The notes under the pieces: generated by a model | Databases searched by the model: none | Told to the model about the DNA's origin: nothing | The model's input: only the letters and a program-made list of their open reading frames with translations | Assembly (NCBI RefSeq): GCF_002245625.1 | Contig: NZ_NOIG01000011.1 | Coordinates: 372,001 to 436,000 of the forward strand | Length of the DNA: 64,000 nt | Source of the DNA: Acidovorax kalamii | GTDB lineage: Bacteria; Pseudomonadota; Gammaproteobacteria; Burkholderiales; Burkholderiaceae_C | Reading direction: 5' to 3' | In this document: positions 1 through 12,584 of the stretch, piece by piece | How the letters are laid out: every line of letters begins with the position of its first letter | Position numbering within the stretch: position 1 is the first letter of the stretch | Translations under genes and position numbers: made by a program

Positions 1-2967
1 GTGGCCACACACCCGGTGCAATTTGCCACGGCGGATGATTACGAGGCCCATGAGGCCCGCATCTGCATTGCCGAGGGCGAAATCCTTGCCAACCCGCGCC
101 GGGTGCGCAAATTCACCCGCGACCAGTATTTCAAGTCATCGGCCGAGATGGAGGCGCTGTTCGCCGATGTGCCTTCGGCCATTGCGAACACGGTGGAAAT
201 CGCCCAGCGTTGCAACTTGACGCTGGTGCTGGGCAAGCCGCAACTGCCGGATTTTCCCACGCCCAATGGCATGCCGATCGACGAGTACTTTCGCTACGCC
301 TCTTTTGAGGGGCTGGAGGCGCGGCTCAAGCTGCTTTTCCCCAAAGAGTCCGACCGCGAACAGCAGCGCCCGCGCTATGTGGAGCGGCTGGAGTTCGAGA
401 TCGGCACCATCCTCAAGATGGGGTTCCCCGGTTACTTCCTGATCGTGGGCGACTTCATCCAGTGGGCCAAGGAAAACGGCTGCCCCGTGGGACCCGGACG
501 GGGGTCGGGCGCGGGCTCACTCGTGGCCTATGCGCTCAAGATCACCGACCTGGATCCGCTTGAGTACAACCTGCTGTTCGAACGCTTCCTGAACCCCGAG
601 CGGGTCTCGATGCCCGACTTCGACATCGACTTCTGCCAGGGCAACCGCGACCGTGTGATCGACTATGTGAAGGAGAAGTACGGCAAGAACGCAGTGAGCC
701 AGATCGCCACCTTCGGCACCATGGCCGCCAAGGCGGCCATCCGTGACGTGGGCCGGGTGATGGACATGAGCTACACCTTCTGCGACGGCATCTCCAAGCT
801 GGTGCCGGGCAAACCGGGCATGTCGTACACCTTGCAGTACCCGCCCGAGGTGAAGAAGGAGGGCGACAAGAACAACTACGCGCTGGAGTTGGAGCCCATG
901 CTCTACGAGCGCGTGCGCAAGGAAGAAGACGTCAAGACTGTCATCGAGATGGCGCAGAAGCTCGAAGGCATGACGCGCAACATCGGCATGCACGCCGGGG
1001 GCGTGCTGATTGCGCCGGGCAAGCTCACCGATTTTTGCCCGCTCTACCAGCAGCCGGGTAGCGAATCGGCTGTGAGCCAGTACGACAAGGACGACGTGGA
1101 GGCCATCGGCCTCGTGAAGTTCGACTTTTTGGGCCTGGCCACGCTCACCATCCTGGAGATTGCGCGCGAGTTCATTATCAAGCGCCACAAGGGCCAGGAG
1201 AACTTCACCTTCGAGACCGTGCCGCTCGACGATGGCAAGACCTACAAGCTTTTTCAGGACGGGCTGACCGAGGCCGTGTTCCAGTTTGAAAGCCGGGGCA
1301 TGCAGGGCATGCTCAAGGAGGCTAAGCCCAGCCGCCTGGAGGACTTGATTGCCCTGAACGCGCTGTACCGCCCGGGCCCCATGGATCTGATCCCCACGTT
1401 CGTGAACCGCAAGCACGGCAAGGAACCGGTGGAGTACCCGCACCCCCTGGTCGAGCCCGTGCTGGCTGAAACCTACGGGATCATGGTGTACCAGGAGCAG
1501 GTGATGCAGACCGCCCAGGTGCTGGGCGGTTACAGCCTGGGTGGCGCCGACATGCTGCGCCGTGCCATGGGCAAGAAGAAGGCCGAGGAGATGGCTGAGC
1601 ACCGCGAGATCTTCCGCAAGGGGGCGGCCGAAAAAGGCATCGGGCAGGAAAAAGCCGACGAGGTGTTCGACCTGATGGAGAAGTTCGCGGGCTACGGCTT
1701 CAACAAGTCGCACGCTGCCGCTTACTCGCTGCTGGCCTACCACACGGGCTGGCTCAAGGTGCACTACACGGCTGAGTTCTTCTGCGCCAACATGACCGTG
1801 GAAATGGACGACACCGACAAGCTCAAGGTGTTGTACGAGGACGCGGTCAAGCACTTCGGCATGACCTTCGAACCGCCGGACGTGAACCGGGGCAAGTACC
1901 GGTTCGAGCCCGTCACGGACAAGATCATCCGCTACGGCCTGGGCGCCGTGAAGGGCACGGGCCAGCAGGCCATCGAAGCCATTGTGGCCGCACGAGAAGG
2001 GCGGGGCGAGGGGCCGAACGGCTCCACCTCCGGGCCCTTCAAGAGCCTGTTCGACTTCTGCCTGCGCGTGGACAAGGCGCGCATGAACAAGCGGACGGTA
2101 GAGGCCCTGATCAAGGCGGGTGCGTTCGATTCGATCAACATGAACCGCGCGGCGCTGGTGGCGTCCATCGACCGGGCCTTCGATTTCGCGGCAGCCTCGC
2201 TGGCCAATGTGAACCAGGGCGGGTTGTTCGACATGATGGGTGATGACGTCCATGGCTCCAGCACGCAGGAGCCCGACCTGGTGGAGGCCTTGCCCTGGGG
2301 TATCAAGGAACGGCTCACGCTGGAAAAAACCGCAGTGGGCTTTTACCTGTCCGGCCACCTGTTCGACGAAGTGGCTACCGAGGTGCGCCGCTTTGTGCGT
2401 ACACAGATCGACGAATTGCTCGACAGCCGCGAGCCCCAGGTGCTGGCCGGGATCATCAGCGACTTCCGCGTCATCAACGGGCAGCGGGGCAAACTGGCCC
2501 TGTTCAAGCTGGATGACAAATCCGCTGTCATCGAGGCATCGGCCGATGAAGCCTTGCTCAACACCTACCGCAACCAGCTCAAGGAAGACGAGTTCGTGGT
2601 GATGATGGGGCGCCTGCAGCTGGACCATTTCAGCGGAGGCCTGCGCGTGAAGGTGCAGCAGGTGTGGGATTTGGCTGGTGCACGCTGCCGGTTTGGCAAG
2701 TACCTGCATGTGGTGGTGGGAGACAAGCTGCCCGATGTGCCCCGCCTGGTGCAGGAGTTTCCCGCGCGGCGGGAGGAGAGTGCCGAGGGCGAGGTCGCGG
2801 TGCATGGCCTGCGAGTACGCATGGGTGTGCGCTGCAAGGCCGAGGACGCAGCGGCGGTGGCAGAGCTGCAACTGGGGGAAAACGCGCGGTTTTTCCCGTC
2901 GGATGCGGCCCTGGCGGCATGGACCGCGCAGGCGGGCCCAGGGGCGGCCACGGTGGTGTACGAATAG
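1..2967 (+). CDS. dnaE: DNA polymerase III subunit alpha, 5'-truncated by window edge
   Basis: This is the polymerizing subunit of the replicative DNA polymerase III holoenzyme. The window opens inside the gene: 988 codons are visible, so roughly 170-190 N-terminal residues (most of the PHP domain) lie off the left edge, judged against the usual length of about 1,160-1,175 residues. Base 1 is the first base of a codon. The palm motif [10 protein letters not shown] (visible residues 164-173) and the acidic metal-binding cluster PDFDIDF (205-211) are intact. They are followed by the fingers, the helix-hairpin-helix region and a C-terminal OB-fold segment. The reading frame is unbroken to a TAG stop. 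A 130-base gap separates it from clpS on the same strand. Confidence 0.98.
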   Translation: MATHPVQFATADDYEAHEARICIAEGEILANPRRVRKFTRDQYFKSSAEMEALFADVPSAIANTVEIAQRCNLTLVLGKPQLPDFPTPNGMPIDEYFRYASFEGLEARLKLLFPKESDREQQRPRYVERLEFEIGTILKMGFPGYFLIVGDFIQWAKENGCPVGPGRGSGAGSLVAYALKITDLDPLEYNLLFERFLNPERVSMPDFDIDFCQGNRDRVIDYVKEKYGKNAVSQIATFGTMAAKAAIRDVGRVMDMSYTFCDGISKLVPGKPGMSYTLQYPPEVKKEGDKNNYALELEPMLYERVRKEEDVKTVIEMAQKLEGMTRNIGMHAGGVLIAPGKLTDFCPLYQQPGSESAVSQYDKDDVEAIGLVKFDFLGLATLTILEIAREFIIKRHKGQENFTFETVPLDDGKTYKLFQDGLTEAVFQFESRGMQGMLKEAKPSRLEDLIALNALYRPGPMDLIPTFVNRKHGKEPVEYPHPLVEPVLAETYGIMVYQEQVMQTAQVLGGYSLGGADMLRRAMGKKKAEEMAEHREIFRKGAAEKGIGQEKADEVFDLMEKFAGYGFNKSHAAAYSLLAYHTGWLKVHYTAEFFCANMTVEMDDTDKLKVLYEDAVKHFGMTFEPPDVNRGKYRFEPVTDKIIRYGLGAVKGTGQQAIEAIVAAREGRGEGPNGSTSGPFKSLFDFCLRVDKARMNKRTVEALIKAGAFDSINMNRAALVASIDRAFDFAAASLANVNQGGLFDMMGDDVHGSSTQEPDLVEALPWGIKERLTLEKTAVGFYLSGHLFDEVATEVRRFVRTQIDELLDSREPQVLAGIISDFRVINGQRGKLALFKLDDKSAVIEASADEALLNTYRNQLKEDEFVVMMGRLQLDHFSGGLRVKVQQVWDLAGARCRFGKYLHVVVGDKLPDVPRLVQEFPARREESAEGEVAVHGLRVRMGVRCKAEDAAAVAELQLGENARFFPSDAALAAWTAQAGPGAATVVYE

Positions 2968-3097
2968 GGCAGGGGGTAAGCGGGCGGCGCGGTCCCAGGG
3001 TGTGGCTCCCTTTATGGAGCCATGGCTTGAAAAATACCGGGTCAACTCCCAACTTCTTCAGCGGCAGCCCCCCGCGCGGGTCGCTAGAATGATTTTC

Positions 3098-3457
3098 ATG
3101 GCAACAAAACCACCTTCACCCCCCACCGCGCCGCCGGTTACACGGCCAGCGCGGGATGATGGCGGTTCGGTCGTGCTCGAAAGGCGCACGCAAAAGACCC
3201 AGCCGCCCCAGATGTACCAGGTGGTCATGCTCAATGACGACTACACCCCCATGGAATTCGTCATCGTGGTGCTGCAGGAGTTCTTCAGCAAGGACCGCGA
3301 AACAGCGACCCAGATCATGTTGAAGATCCACCTCGACGGAAAAGGCGTTTGCGGCGTGTACTCCCGCGATGTCGCTGCCACCAAGGTGGAGCAAGTGCTT
3401 GACGCCGCCCTCAAGGCGGGCCACCCACTGCAATGTGTCAGTGAGCCTGTTGAATAA
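3098..3457 (+). CDS. clpS: ATP-dependent Clp protease adaptor ClpS
   Basis: ClpS is the N-end-rule adaptor that hands proteins with bulky N-terminal residues to ClpAP. The 119-residue product has the usual flexible Pro/Thr-rich N-terminus (residues 1-38) and a conserved core with the N-degron pocket motif [10 protein letters not shown] (45-54) and the pocket histidine in KIHLDGKG (H78). The ATG at 3098 gives the family's normal length. An in-frame ATG nine bases upstream (3089) is a possible alternative. The gene lies 57 bases before clpA on the same strand, the standard clpS-clpA operon, which supports the assignment strongly. Confidence 0.97.
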   Translation: MATKPPSPPTAPPVTRPARDDGGSVVLERRTQKTQPPQMYQVVMLNDDYTPMEFVIVVLQEFFSKDRETATQIMLKIHLDGKGVCGVYSRDVAATKVEQVLDAALKAGHPLQCVSEPVE

Positions 3458-3514
3458 CAGGTCTTTGATCCCGAAATACAGTTATCCCTTCCACGCAAGC
3501 ACAAAGGAGTTCAC

Positions 3515-5863
<2,349 letters not shown>

Positions 5864-5903
5864 TTGCTGGCGAGTCCCAACCCGCTGTCTCAACCTCAGC
5901 GTC

Positions 5904-5936
5904 AAAGCCGGCCCTTCGGGGCCGGCTTTTCTTTTT
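5904..5936 (+). terminator. rho-independent terminator after clpA
   Basis: A GC-rich hairpin AAGCCGGCCC-TTCG-GGGCCGGCTT with a stable UUCG-type loop is followed directly by a T-rich run. It starts about 40 bases after the clpA stop and separates clpA from the dctA promoter region. Confidence 0.93.
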
Positions 5937-6073
5937 GCTGGTGTGCTGTAGGGGGGGCGGGAGGCTGGGAAAACGCAGGCAGGGTCTGGGCGGAAAGTGG
6001 GCCAGCGCGCCCCTGGCCGCAACCTGCGGCGGAGCCCGTGCGGGTTGTGTAGGTTGATCATCGCCCTGGCTCG

Positions 6074-6118
6074 TTCGGAATTCCGAATGCACGGTGGTTG
6101 GGTTGCTCGGAAAGCCGA
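6074..6118. promoter_or_regulatory. Tandem upstream activator sites, probably for DctD
   Basis: A perfect 14-base palindrome TTCGGAATTCCGAA (6074-6087) is followed by an imperfect copy, TCGGAAAGCCGA (6107-6118). Their centres are about 32 bases apart, close to three helical turns. They lie roughly 75 and 105 bases upstream of a GG-N10-GC sigma-54 promoter that precedes dctA. Two tandem enhancer-like sites at this distance are known for DctD at rhizobial dctA promoters. The binding protein here is inferred, since dctD lies in the same locus. Confidence 0.7.
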
Positions 6119-6184
6119 ACCTTAAGGCTGCGCGTGCGCTCAGCTTTTACAGGCAAATCAAGGACTTGCCGCAGGGTCGGCGCC

Positions 6185-6200
6185 TGGCACATTGCGTGCA
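6185..6200 (+). promoter_or_regulatory. Sigma-54 (-24/-12) promoter for dctA
   Basis: The sequence TGGCAC-N5-GTGCA matches the sigma-54 consensus TGGCAC-N5-TTGCA at all but one base. It keeps the GG and GC dinucleotides separated by exactly 10 bases (GG at 6186-6187, GC at 6198-6199). Transcription would start near 6210, leaving a leader of about 235 bases before the chosen dctA start. The nearby dctD product is a sigma-54 activator with an intact GAFTGA loop, which fits this promoter type. Confidence 0.8.
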
Positions 6201-6447
6201 ATGACGGTGCCAGGCCGCGCCCGACGCGGTCAGCCACTCTGGGGGAGACAAGCCTTGCCACAAGCCATTCACCGCGGGCGCGCCCATGCGCCCGGTTCCC
6301 GTCTGCGGCCGACATCCCGTCCACCCGGGTGAGCGCAGGTGTGCTCGCTGCGTTGCGCAGCTGTGCCGATTCCGCTGGAGGTGCGGCCGTAGCCGGGTTG
6401 GACTGTTCGGCCGCTCCATGTTCGCTTCATCCATTCACACACATCGC

Positions 6448-7755
6448 ATGAAACTCAATCGCTTGACCACGATGGTCATCCTGGCCATGGTTCTGGGGGT
6501 TCTGGTCGGCTACGCCTGCCACGCATGGGCGCCCACGCCCGAGGCTGCCAAAGAAATCGCGGGCTACTTTGGCCTGCTCACCGACATCTTCCTGCGCATG
6601 ATCAAGATGATCATTGCGCCCCTGGTGTTCGCCACGCTGGCCGCAGGCATGGCCAGCATGGGCGATTCGCGCACTGTGGGCCGCATCGGCACGCGTGCGG
6701 TGGTTTGGTTTCTGGGGGCTTCCCTGATCTCGCTGGCTCTGGGGCTGGTCATTGCCAACCTCACGCAGCCTGGCAGCGCCTTGTCCATCCCCTTGCCCGA
6801 GGCGGGCACCTCCACGCAGCTCAAGACCGGAGCGCTGAACCTGCGGGACTTCATCACCCAGGTGTTCCCCAAGAGCATCGTGGAGTCGATGGCCAACAAC
6901 GCCATCCTGCAGATCCTGGTGTTCTCGCTGTTCTTTGGCCTGGCGCTCGGGCATCTGCACAACCAGGCCGCGCGCTCGCTGGTGGCCACGCTCGACGAGG
7001 TGGTCCATGTGATGCTCAAGGTCACCGACTATGTGATGCGCTTCGCCCCCGTGGGCGTGTTTGGTGCGGTGGCTGGCGCCATCACCACCCAGGGCCTGGG
7101 CATGCTGGGGGTGTTTGGAAAATTCATGCTCAGTTTCTACCTGGCCCTGGCGGCCCTGTGGCTGGTGCTGGTGTGCGCGGGCTACCTGGTGCTGGGGCGC
7201 GACGTGTTTCGCCTGCTCAAGCTGATCCGCACCCCTATGCTGGTCGGCTTTTCAACGGCGAGCAGTGAATCGGTGTACCCCAAGCTCATGGAACAGCTCG
7301 AAAAATTCGGTATCAAGCCCAAGGTAACAGGGTTCGTGCTGCCGCTGGGGTACTCGTTCAACCTGGACGGCTCCATGATCTACACCACGTTTGCCGCCAT
7401 CTTCATTGCGCAGGCCTACGGGATCGACATGCCGTTGTCTGCCCAGATCACCATGTTGCTGGTGCTCATGGTGTCGAGCAAGGGGATTGCGGGCGTGCCC
7501 CGCGCCTCGCTGGTGGTGGTGGCGGCCGTGCTTCCCATGTTCCACCTGCCTGAGGCGGGTGTGCTGCTGATCCTGGGCATTGACCATTTCCTGGACATGG
7601 GGCGCACGCTGACCAACGTGCTGGGCAACGCCATTGCGACAGCCGTCGTGGCTAAGTGGGAGAACGCCATCGATCCCGTGCCAGAGGCACTGGCAGAGCG
7701 CGAAGAGATGCTGCCCGCAGCGGGCGACGACGAGGTGCAGCCCCGCGTGGCCTGA
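6448..7755 (+). CDS. dctA: C4-dicarboxylate:cation symporter DctA
   Basis: This inner-membrane carrier of the DAACS family takes up succinate, fumarate and malate with protons or sodium. The protein is about 435 residues with eight or more hydrophobic helices. It has the conserved C-terminal transport core, including the Ser-rich loop FSTASSESVYPKLME and the motif PLGYSFNLDGSMIY. Translation could start at 6448 (MKLNRLTTM) or at the in-frame ATG at 6418. Neither has a clear Shine-Dalgarno, and 6448 gives the usual family length. The open frame further upstream (from 6286) carries no recognisable homology. The gene is followed by dctB and dctD on the same strand and preceded by a sigma-54 promoter with tandem upstream sites, so induction by external dicarboxylates through DctBD is very likely. 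Confidence 0.93.
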   Translation: MKLNRLTTMVILAMVLGVLVGYACHAWAPTPEAAKEIAGYFGLLTDIFLRMIKMIIAPLVFATLAAGMASMGDSRTVGRIGTRAVVWFLGASLISLALGLVIANLTQPGSALSIPLPEAGTSTQLKTGALNLRDFITQVFPKSIVESMANNAILQILVFSLFFGLALGHLHNQAARSLVATLDEVVHVMLKVTDYVMRFAPVGVFGAVAGAITTQGLGMLGVFGKFMLSFYLALAALWLVLVCAGYLVLGRDVFRLLKLIRTPMLVGFSTASSESVYPKLMEQLEKFGIKPKVTGFVLPLGYSFNLDGSMIYTTFAAIFIAQAYGIDMPLSAQITMLLVLMVSSKGIAGVPRASLVVVAAVLPMFHLPEAGVLLILGIDHFLDMGRTLTNVLGNAIATAVVAKWENAIDPVPEALAEREEMLPAAGDDEVQPRVA

Positions 7756-7845
7756 TCCTTCTCACGCCGCCCGGAGGTGGCCTGCCGCCGCCCCTGGGAT
7801 GAGCGGGCGGGGCGCAGGGGGCTCGCTGCTAACATCCCACCCCCC

Positions 7846-9765
7846 ATGCCTTTGCCCCGATCCTTGCGCCTGTTCACGGTCCTGCTGTTGCTGGCCGGAG
7901 TGGGGCTGAGCGGCGGGTTGGCCTACCTGCTGGCCCAGCGCCTGGGGCAGGCGCAGATCCAGGCCACGGGCCTGCACCGGCTGGAGCTGTACACGGCCAG
8001 CCTGCAGCGCGAGATCAGCAAGTACGCCTTTCTTCCGGGCACGCTGCAGCTGGAGCAGGAGGTGCAGACCTTGCTGTCGGCCTCCGCGCCGGGCCGTGGG
8101 GCAGACAGCGTCAATGCCTATCTGGAGCAGCTCAACGAGCGCGCGGGCACGCTCTCCATCTATGTGATCGACCTGCAGGGGCAGGTGGTGGCCACCAGCA
8201 ACTGGCGCCGACCCGACAGCTTCATGGGGGAGGACCTGCGCTTTCGGCCCTATTTCCGGGATGCCCTGAGCACGGGCAGCGGGCGGTTCTTTGGCATCGG
8301 CACCACGCGCGGGGAGCCGGGGTATTACCTGGCGTCGGCCCTGCTCGACGGCAACCGCACCGTGGGTGTGGCTGTCACCAAGGTCAGCCTGGAGCAGCTG
8401 GAGCAGTCCTGGTCCACGGTCGAGGCGCCGGTGATCGTGACCGACGAGAACGGCGTGGTGATCCTGGGCTCCGTGCCCGACTGGAAGTTCACGGCGCTGC
8501 GCCCCCTGGACGACGCCACGCGCAAAGCCTTTGACCAGACCCTGCAATACAACCGAAAGGCCCTCACGCCCCTGGGCATGAAGGTGCTGAGCGACCTGGA
8601 CCAGGGCGCGCGGGTGGTTCGCGTGGCGCGCGAGGGCACCGAGATGGCCTCCGTCTACCCCGTGACGGGACGGTTTCTGACCCAGTCACGCGCGCTACCG
8701 GGCACACCTTGGACACTGACCGTGTTCTCGCACCTGGCCCGCGCCGATGAGGCAGCGCAGAGCGATGCCCTGATTGCCACCATCGGTGCGGCCTTTGTGG
8801 CGCTGCTGGGCTTCATGCTCAACCAGCGCCGCCGCCATGAGCGCGACCGTTTGCGCGACCGCCTGGCCGCTCGCGAGGCACTGCAGGCCGCGCACGATGA
8901 ACTGGAGCGCAAGGTGCAGCAGCGCACGGCCGATCTGTCGCGCACCAACGAGCGCCTGCAGTCTGAAGTTCAAGAACGCATCCGCGCCGAGGGCACGCTG
9001 CGCGCCGCACAGAACGAGCTGGTGCAGGCGGGCAAGCTGGCGGTGATTGGCCAGCTCTCCACCGGCGTGGCGCATGAGCTGAACCAGCCGCTCACCGCGC
9101 TGCGCACCCTGTCGGGCAACAGCGTGCGGTATCTGGAGCGGGGCGACTTGCCCACGGTGCGCGTCAACCTGGAGCGCATCGCCCAGCTGGCCGACCGCAT
9201 GGGCCGCATCACCGGCGAGCTGCGGGCCTTTGCCCGCAAATCGACTGGCGAGCCTCAGCCCGTGCCACTGCGCGCCGCGCTCGCCAACGCGCTGGCGGTG
9301 CTGGAGCCGCGCATCCAGCAGACTGGCGCCCAGGTGCTGCTGGACCTGGCGGAGCCCGAGCCTGTGGCCTGGTGCGATGGCAACCGCCTGGAGCAGGTGC
9401 TGGTCAACCTCATCAACAACGCGCTGGATGCGATGGCGGGAAGCACTGCCTTGCGGGTCGAGATCCGCTGCGAGCAACTGGCCACAGCAGAGGGTGAGCA
9501 GGTACACGTGCAGGTGCGTGACCTGGGCCCAGGCCTTACCGACGAAGCCCTGGCGCACCTGTTTGAGCCGTTTTTCACCACCAAGGGCTCCGGCGACGGG
9601 CTGGGCTTGGGGCTGGCCTTGTCGGCCGGCATCGTGCGCGAATCGGGCGGCACCCTCACCGGCGCCAACCACCCCGACGGTGGCGCTGTGTTCCACTTGG
9701 CCTTGCCCGCAGCCCCCCGTCCAGATTCGGAATCAGCCCCGGAATTTTCCCCCGACCGCCCATGA
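7846..9765 (+). CDS. dctB: C4-dicarboxylate sensor histidine kinase DctB
   Basis: This is a membrane-bound sensor kinase that detects periplasmic dicarboxylates and phosphorylates DctD. The 639-residue protein starts with a transmembrane helix (about 8-30). A periplasmic double-Cache-type region (about 35-300) and a second helix (about 315-335) follow, then a coiled-coil linker (350-415). The H box is GVAHELNQPL, the N box NLINNALDAM, and the G boxes DLGPGLTDEA and GLGLGLALSAGI, all intact. The chosen ATG at 7846 directly precedes the signal-anchor sequence. The last codons overlap the dctD start in an ATGA junction, so translation of the two is probably coupled. Confidence 0.93.
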   Translation: MPLPRSLRLFTVLLLLAGVGLSGGLAYLLAQRLGQAQIQATGLHRLELYTASLQREISKYAFLPGTLQLEQEVQTLLSASAPGRGADSVNAYLEQLNERAGTLSIYVIDLQGQVVATSNWRRPDSFMGEDLRFRPYFRDALSTGSGRFFGIGTTRGEPGYYLASALLDGNRTVGVAVTKVSLEQLEQSWSTVEAPVIVTDENGVVILGSVPDWKFTALRPLDDATRKAFDQTLQYNRKALTPLGMKVLSDLDQGARVVRVAREGTEMASVYPVTGRFLTQSRALPGTPWTLTVFSHLARADEAAQSDALIATIGAAFVALLGFMLNQRRRHERDRLRDRLAAREALQAAHDELERKVQQRTADLSRTNERLQSEVQERIRAEGTLRAAQNELVQAGKLAVIGQLSTGVAHELNQPLTALRTLSGNSVRYLERGDLPTVRVNLERIAQLADRMGRITGELRAFARKSTGEPQPVPLRAALANALAVLEPRIQQTGAQVLLDLAEPEPVAWCDGNRLEQVLVNLINNALDAMAGSTALRVEIRCEQLATAEGEQVHVQVRDLGPGLTDEALAHLFEPFFTTKGSGDGLGLGLALSAGIVRESGGTLTGANHPDGGAVFHLALPAAPRPDSESAPEFSPDRP

Positions 9766-11108
9766 CCCCCGACCTCAAGGTCCTCATCGTCGAAGACGAC
9801 CCCGACATCGTGCTGGGCTGCGAGCAGGCCCTGCAGCTTGAAGGTATCGCCACCGAAAGCGCCCCCAGTGCCGAGCTGGCCCGCCTGCGCCTGGGGCGCG
9901 ACTACCCCGGCGTGGTGGTCAGCGACATCCGCCTGCCCCAGATGGATGGCATGGCATTCTTGCAAGAGCTCATGGCTGTGGACCCGGAGCTGCCCGTGGT
10001 GCTCATCACCGGCCATGGCGACATCTCCATGGCCGTGCAGGCCATGAAGGATGGTGCGCACGACTTCATCCAGAAACCTTTTGCCCCCGAGCAACTGGTG
10101 CGCGCCGTGCGCCGCGCACTCGACAAGCGCCGCCTAGTGCTGGAGGTGCGCCAGCTGCGCAGCCAGCTGGCGCAGCGTGATGTGATCGAGCGCCTGGTGA
10201 TGGGCCGCGCCCCCAACATGCAGCGCCTGCGCGAGGTGCTGGCGGGCCTGGCGGCCAGCACGGTGGATGTGCTCATTCACGGCGAAACCGGCACCGGCAA
10301 AGAGCTGGCCGCCCGCTGCCTGCACGAGGCCAGCCCGCGCAGCAAAGGCCACTTTGTGGCCATCAATTGCGGCGGCCTGCCAGACACCCTGTTCGACAGC
10401 GAAATGTTTGGCAACGAGGCTGGCGCCTTCACCGGTGCGGGCAAGCGCCGCATCGGCAAGATCGAACACGCCAGCGGCGGCACGCTGTTTCTCGATGAAA
10501 TCGAGAGCATGCCCCTGGCCATGCAGATCAAGCTGCTGCGCGTGCTGCAGGAGCGCGTGCTGGAGCGCCTGGGCTCCAACACGCTCATCCCCATCGACTG
10601 TCGCGTGGTGGCAGCCACCAAGGTGGATTTGCTGGAGCTGTGCCGCCAGGGCAAGTTCCGCGAAGACCTGTATTACCGCCTGAGCGTCGCCACGGTCGAG
10701 TTGCCCCCGCTGCGCGATCGGCGCGAAGACGTGCCGCTGCTGCTGGAGCATTTTGTGATGGCCGCCGCCGCCCGCCACCAGCGCCCCGTGCCCGAGCTGC
10801 CCGCAGGCCAGTTGCACCAACTGCTGGGCTACCACTGGCCCGGCAATGTGCGCGAGCTGCGCAACGTGGCTGAGCGCGTGGTGCTGGGGATTGCCGCAGG
10901 CGCCGCGCCCTTTGCGGGGGCTGCGGGCGACGCCGGTGACGCAGCGCAACCCCAGGCCCTGGCGGCTGCGGTAGAGACGTTTGAGCGCACCCTGATCGCA
11001 GAAGCCCTGCGCCAGCAGGGCGGCAGCCTGGCCCGCACGGCCGAGGCCCTGCGGGTGGCCAAGACCACCTTGCACGACAAGATCCGCAAATACGGCCTGG
11101 GCTCCTGA
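9762..11108 (+). CDS. dctD: Sigma-54-dependent response regulator DctD
   Basis: This NtrC-family activator is the partner of DctB. The 448-residue protein has a receiver domain (about 1-120) with the acidic pair EDD, the phospho-acceptor Asp in VVSDIRLPQMDG and the conserved Lys in QKPF. A central AAA+ domain (about 140-375) follows, with Walker A GETGTGKE and the sigma-54 contact loop GAFTGA. A Fis-type helix-turn-helix forms the C-terminus (about 405-447). Overlap with dctB by four bases (ATGA) shows a single transcript. The likely target is the sigma-54 promoter upstream of dctA, where two tandem palindromes may be its binding sites. Confidence 0.94.
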   Translation: MTPDLKVLIVEDDPDIVLGCEQALQLEGIATESAPSAELARLRLGRDYPGVVVSDIRLPQMDGMAFLQELMAVDPELPVVLITGHGDISMAVQAMKDGAHDFIQKPFAPEQLVRAVRRALDKRRLVLEVRQLRSQLAQRDVIERLVMGRAPNMQRLREVLAGLAASTVDVLIHGETGTGKELAARCLHEASPRSKGHFVAINCGGLPDTLFDSEMFGNEAGAFTGAGKRRIGKIEHASGGTLFLDEIESMPLAMQIKLLRVLQERVLERLGSNTLIPIDCRVVAATKVDLLELCRQGKFREDLYYRLSVATVELPPLRDRREDVPLLLEHFVMAAAARHQRPVPELPAGQLHQLLGYHWPGNVRELRNVAERVVLGIAAGAAPFAGAAGDAGDAAQPQALAAAVETFERTLIAEALRQQGGSLARTAEALRVAKTTLHDKIRKYGLGS

Positions 11109-11195
11109 TTGCCGCCGTGCCCGCTGCCCTGGCGCCAGTCCGGTCGATCAAGCCGGAGAGGGACAGGGCGCTGCGGCTGCTCCTGAAACCTGTTC

Positions 11196-12584
11196 TTACT
11201 TGGCAGGCGCGCCGCCCACCAGGCCCTGCAACAGCTCCAGCGTCGGATAACCATCGGCCACCAGGCCCTGGCTTTGCTGGTACTGGCGCAGCCCGGCGCG
11301 GGTGGCGGGGCCCAGCACGCCGTCGGGGGTGCCGGTGGCAAAGCCACGCGCATTCAGTGCCGATTGCAGCTGGCGTGTTTGCTCGCGCGACAGGGGCTGC
11401 AGGTTGCGCGGCCAGTCGGCCACCACACCGGGGCCGCCGTCCAGGCGCTGGGCCAGCAGGGCCACGGCCAGTGCGTAGCTGGTGGAGTTGTTGTAGCGCA
11501 GGATGGTGCGGAAGTTCTGCCCCACCAGAAACGCCGGGCCGCGTGCGCCCGCAGGCTCCAGCACGGCGGCCGATGCCAGGGTGGGCAGCGGGCGGCCATC
11601 CATGGTTTGCAAGCCCTCTGCCGCCCACTGGGCCGCGCTTTGGCGCACAGTCAACTCGGCGCGCACATGGTCAAAGCCCAGGGGCAGGCGCACTTCGGCG
11701 CCCCAGGGCTCTTGCGATTGCCAGCCCGCATCGGCCAGAAAGCGGGCCGTCGATGCCGCCACATCCGGGATGCTGCCCCAGATGTCGCGGCGCCCGTCGC
11801 CGTCGGCATCCACCGCATGGGCCAGAAACACCGACGGCAAGAACTGCGTGTGCCCCATGGCCCCGGCCCAGGATCCCAGCATGGCTTCGGGAGCAATATC
11901 GCCCAGGTCGATGATGCGCAGCGCCGCCAGCAGCTCGGCCTGGGCCCAGGCACGGCGGCGGCCTTCGTAGGCCAGGGTGGCCAGCGCGTCCACCGTGCGG
12001 AAGCTGCCAAAGTTGCTGCCGTAGTTGCTCTCCATGCCCCAGATGGCGGTGACCACGGTGGCAGGCACGCCGTAGCGCGCGGCAGCGGCCTCCAGGGTGG
12101 GGCGGTGCTCGCCCAGCTTGACCTGGCCCTGGGCCACGCGCTGGGCTGATACGGCGCTGTCGAGGTATGCCCAGGGCGTGCGCGAGAATTCGGGCTGAGC
12201 CCGGTCCAGCTCCACCACGCGCGGCTGCCACTGCGCCTGGCCCAGCACATCGCGCACCGTGTGCGGCGCAATGCCCGCCGTCAGGGCCTGTGTTGCAAAG
12301 GCGGTGCGCCAGGCGGCAAAACCGGCGGCGTGGTCATCGGCCCCGGTTGCCGCGGTGGTTGCAGCGCCTGTGGTGTCTGTGGCTGCAGGTGCCGATGGGG
12401 TGCTGGGACTGGCGGGCTTGGACGGCGTGGGGGCCGGAACCGCTGCGCAGCCCGCCAGCGCCAGGCCCACAAGCCCGGCCGTGAACCAGACCGCGAGTGG
12501 CGCGGGCCGCACAGAGGGAGAGGGCGAACGCGGGGGCAGGGGGGCGGTGGTGGTGGTGGTGAATTCAGGGTGAGGGCAATGCAT
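11196..12584 (-). CDS. Lytic murein transglycosylase, MltB-type lipoprotein with peptidoglycan-binding domain
   Basis: This enzyme cleaves the MurNAc-GlcNAc bond of peptidoglycan with 1,6-anhydro product formation. The 462-residue protein has an N-terminal signal ending in the lipobox LAGC (C46). A Pro/Ala/Thr-rich linker follows, then the SLT-family catalytic domain with the catalytic glutamate in IWGMESNYGSNFG and the conserved GAMGHTQFLPS segment. A C-terminal PG_binding_1 domain spans about 395-458 (LQSALNARGF, GVLGPATRAGLRQYQ). The lipobox predicts anchoring to the outer or inner membrane facing the periplasm. It is transcribed toward dctD and ends about 90 bases from it. The symbol mltB is possible, but several related transglycosylases share this layout, so it is left blank. 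Confidence 0.9.
   Translation of the reverse strand: MHCPHPEFTTTTTAPLPPRSPSPSVRPAPLAVWFTAGLVGLALAGCAAVPAPTPSKPASPSTPSAPAATDTTGAATTAATGADDHAAGFAAWRTAFATQALTAGIAPHTVRDVLGQAQWQPRVVELDRAQPEFSRTPWAYLDSAVSAQRVAQGQVKLGEHRPTLEAAAARYGVPATVVTAIWGMESNYGSNFGSFRTVDALATLAYEGRRRAWAQAELLAALRIIDLGDIAPEAMLGSWAGAMGHTQFLPSVFLAHAVDADGDGRRDIWGSIPDVAASTARFLADAGWQSQEPWGAEVRLPLGFDHVRAELTVRQSAAQWAAEGLQTMDGRPLPTLASAAVLEPAGARGPAFLVGQNFRTILRYNNSTSYALAVALLAQRLDGGPGVVADWPRNLQPLSREQTRQLQSALNARGFATGTPDGVLGPATRAGLRQYQQSQGLVADGYPTLELLQGLVGGAPAK

Noticed and set aside
517..3045. 842-codon minus-strand open frame
   Set aside because: It lies wholly over dnaE, has a His/Leu/Val-rich composition typical of antisense frames in high-GC DNA, and shows no recognisable domain.
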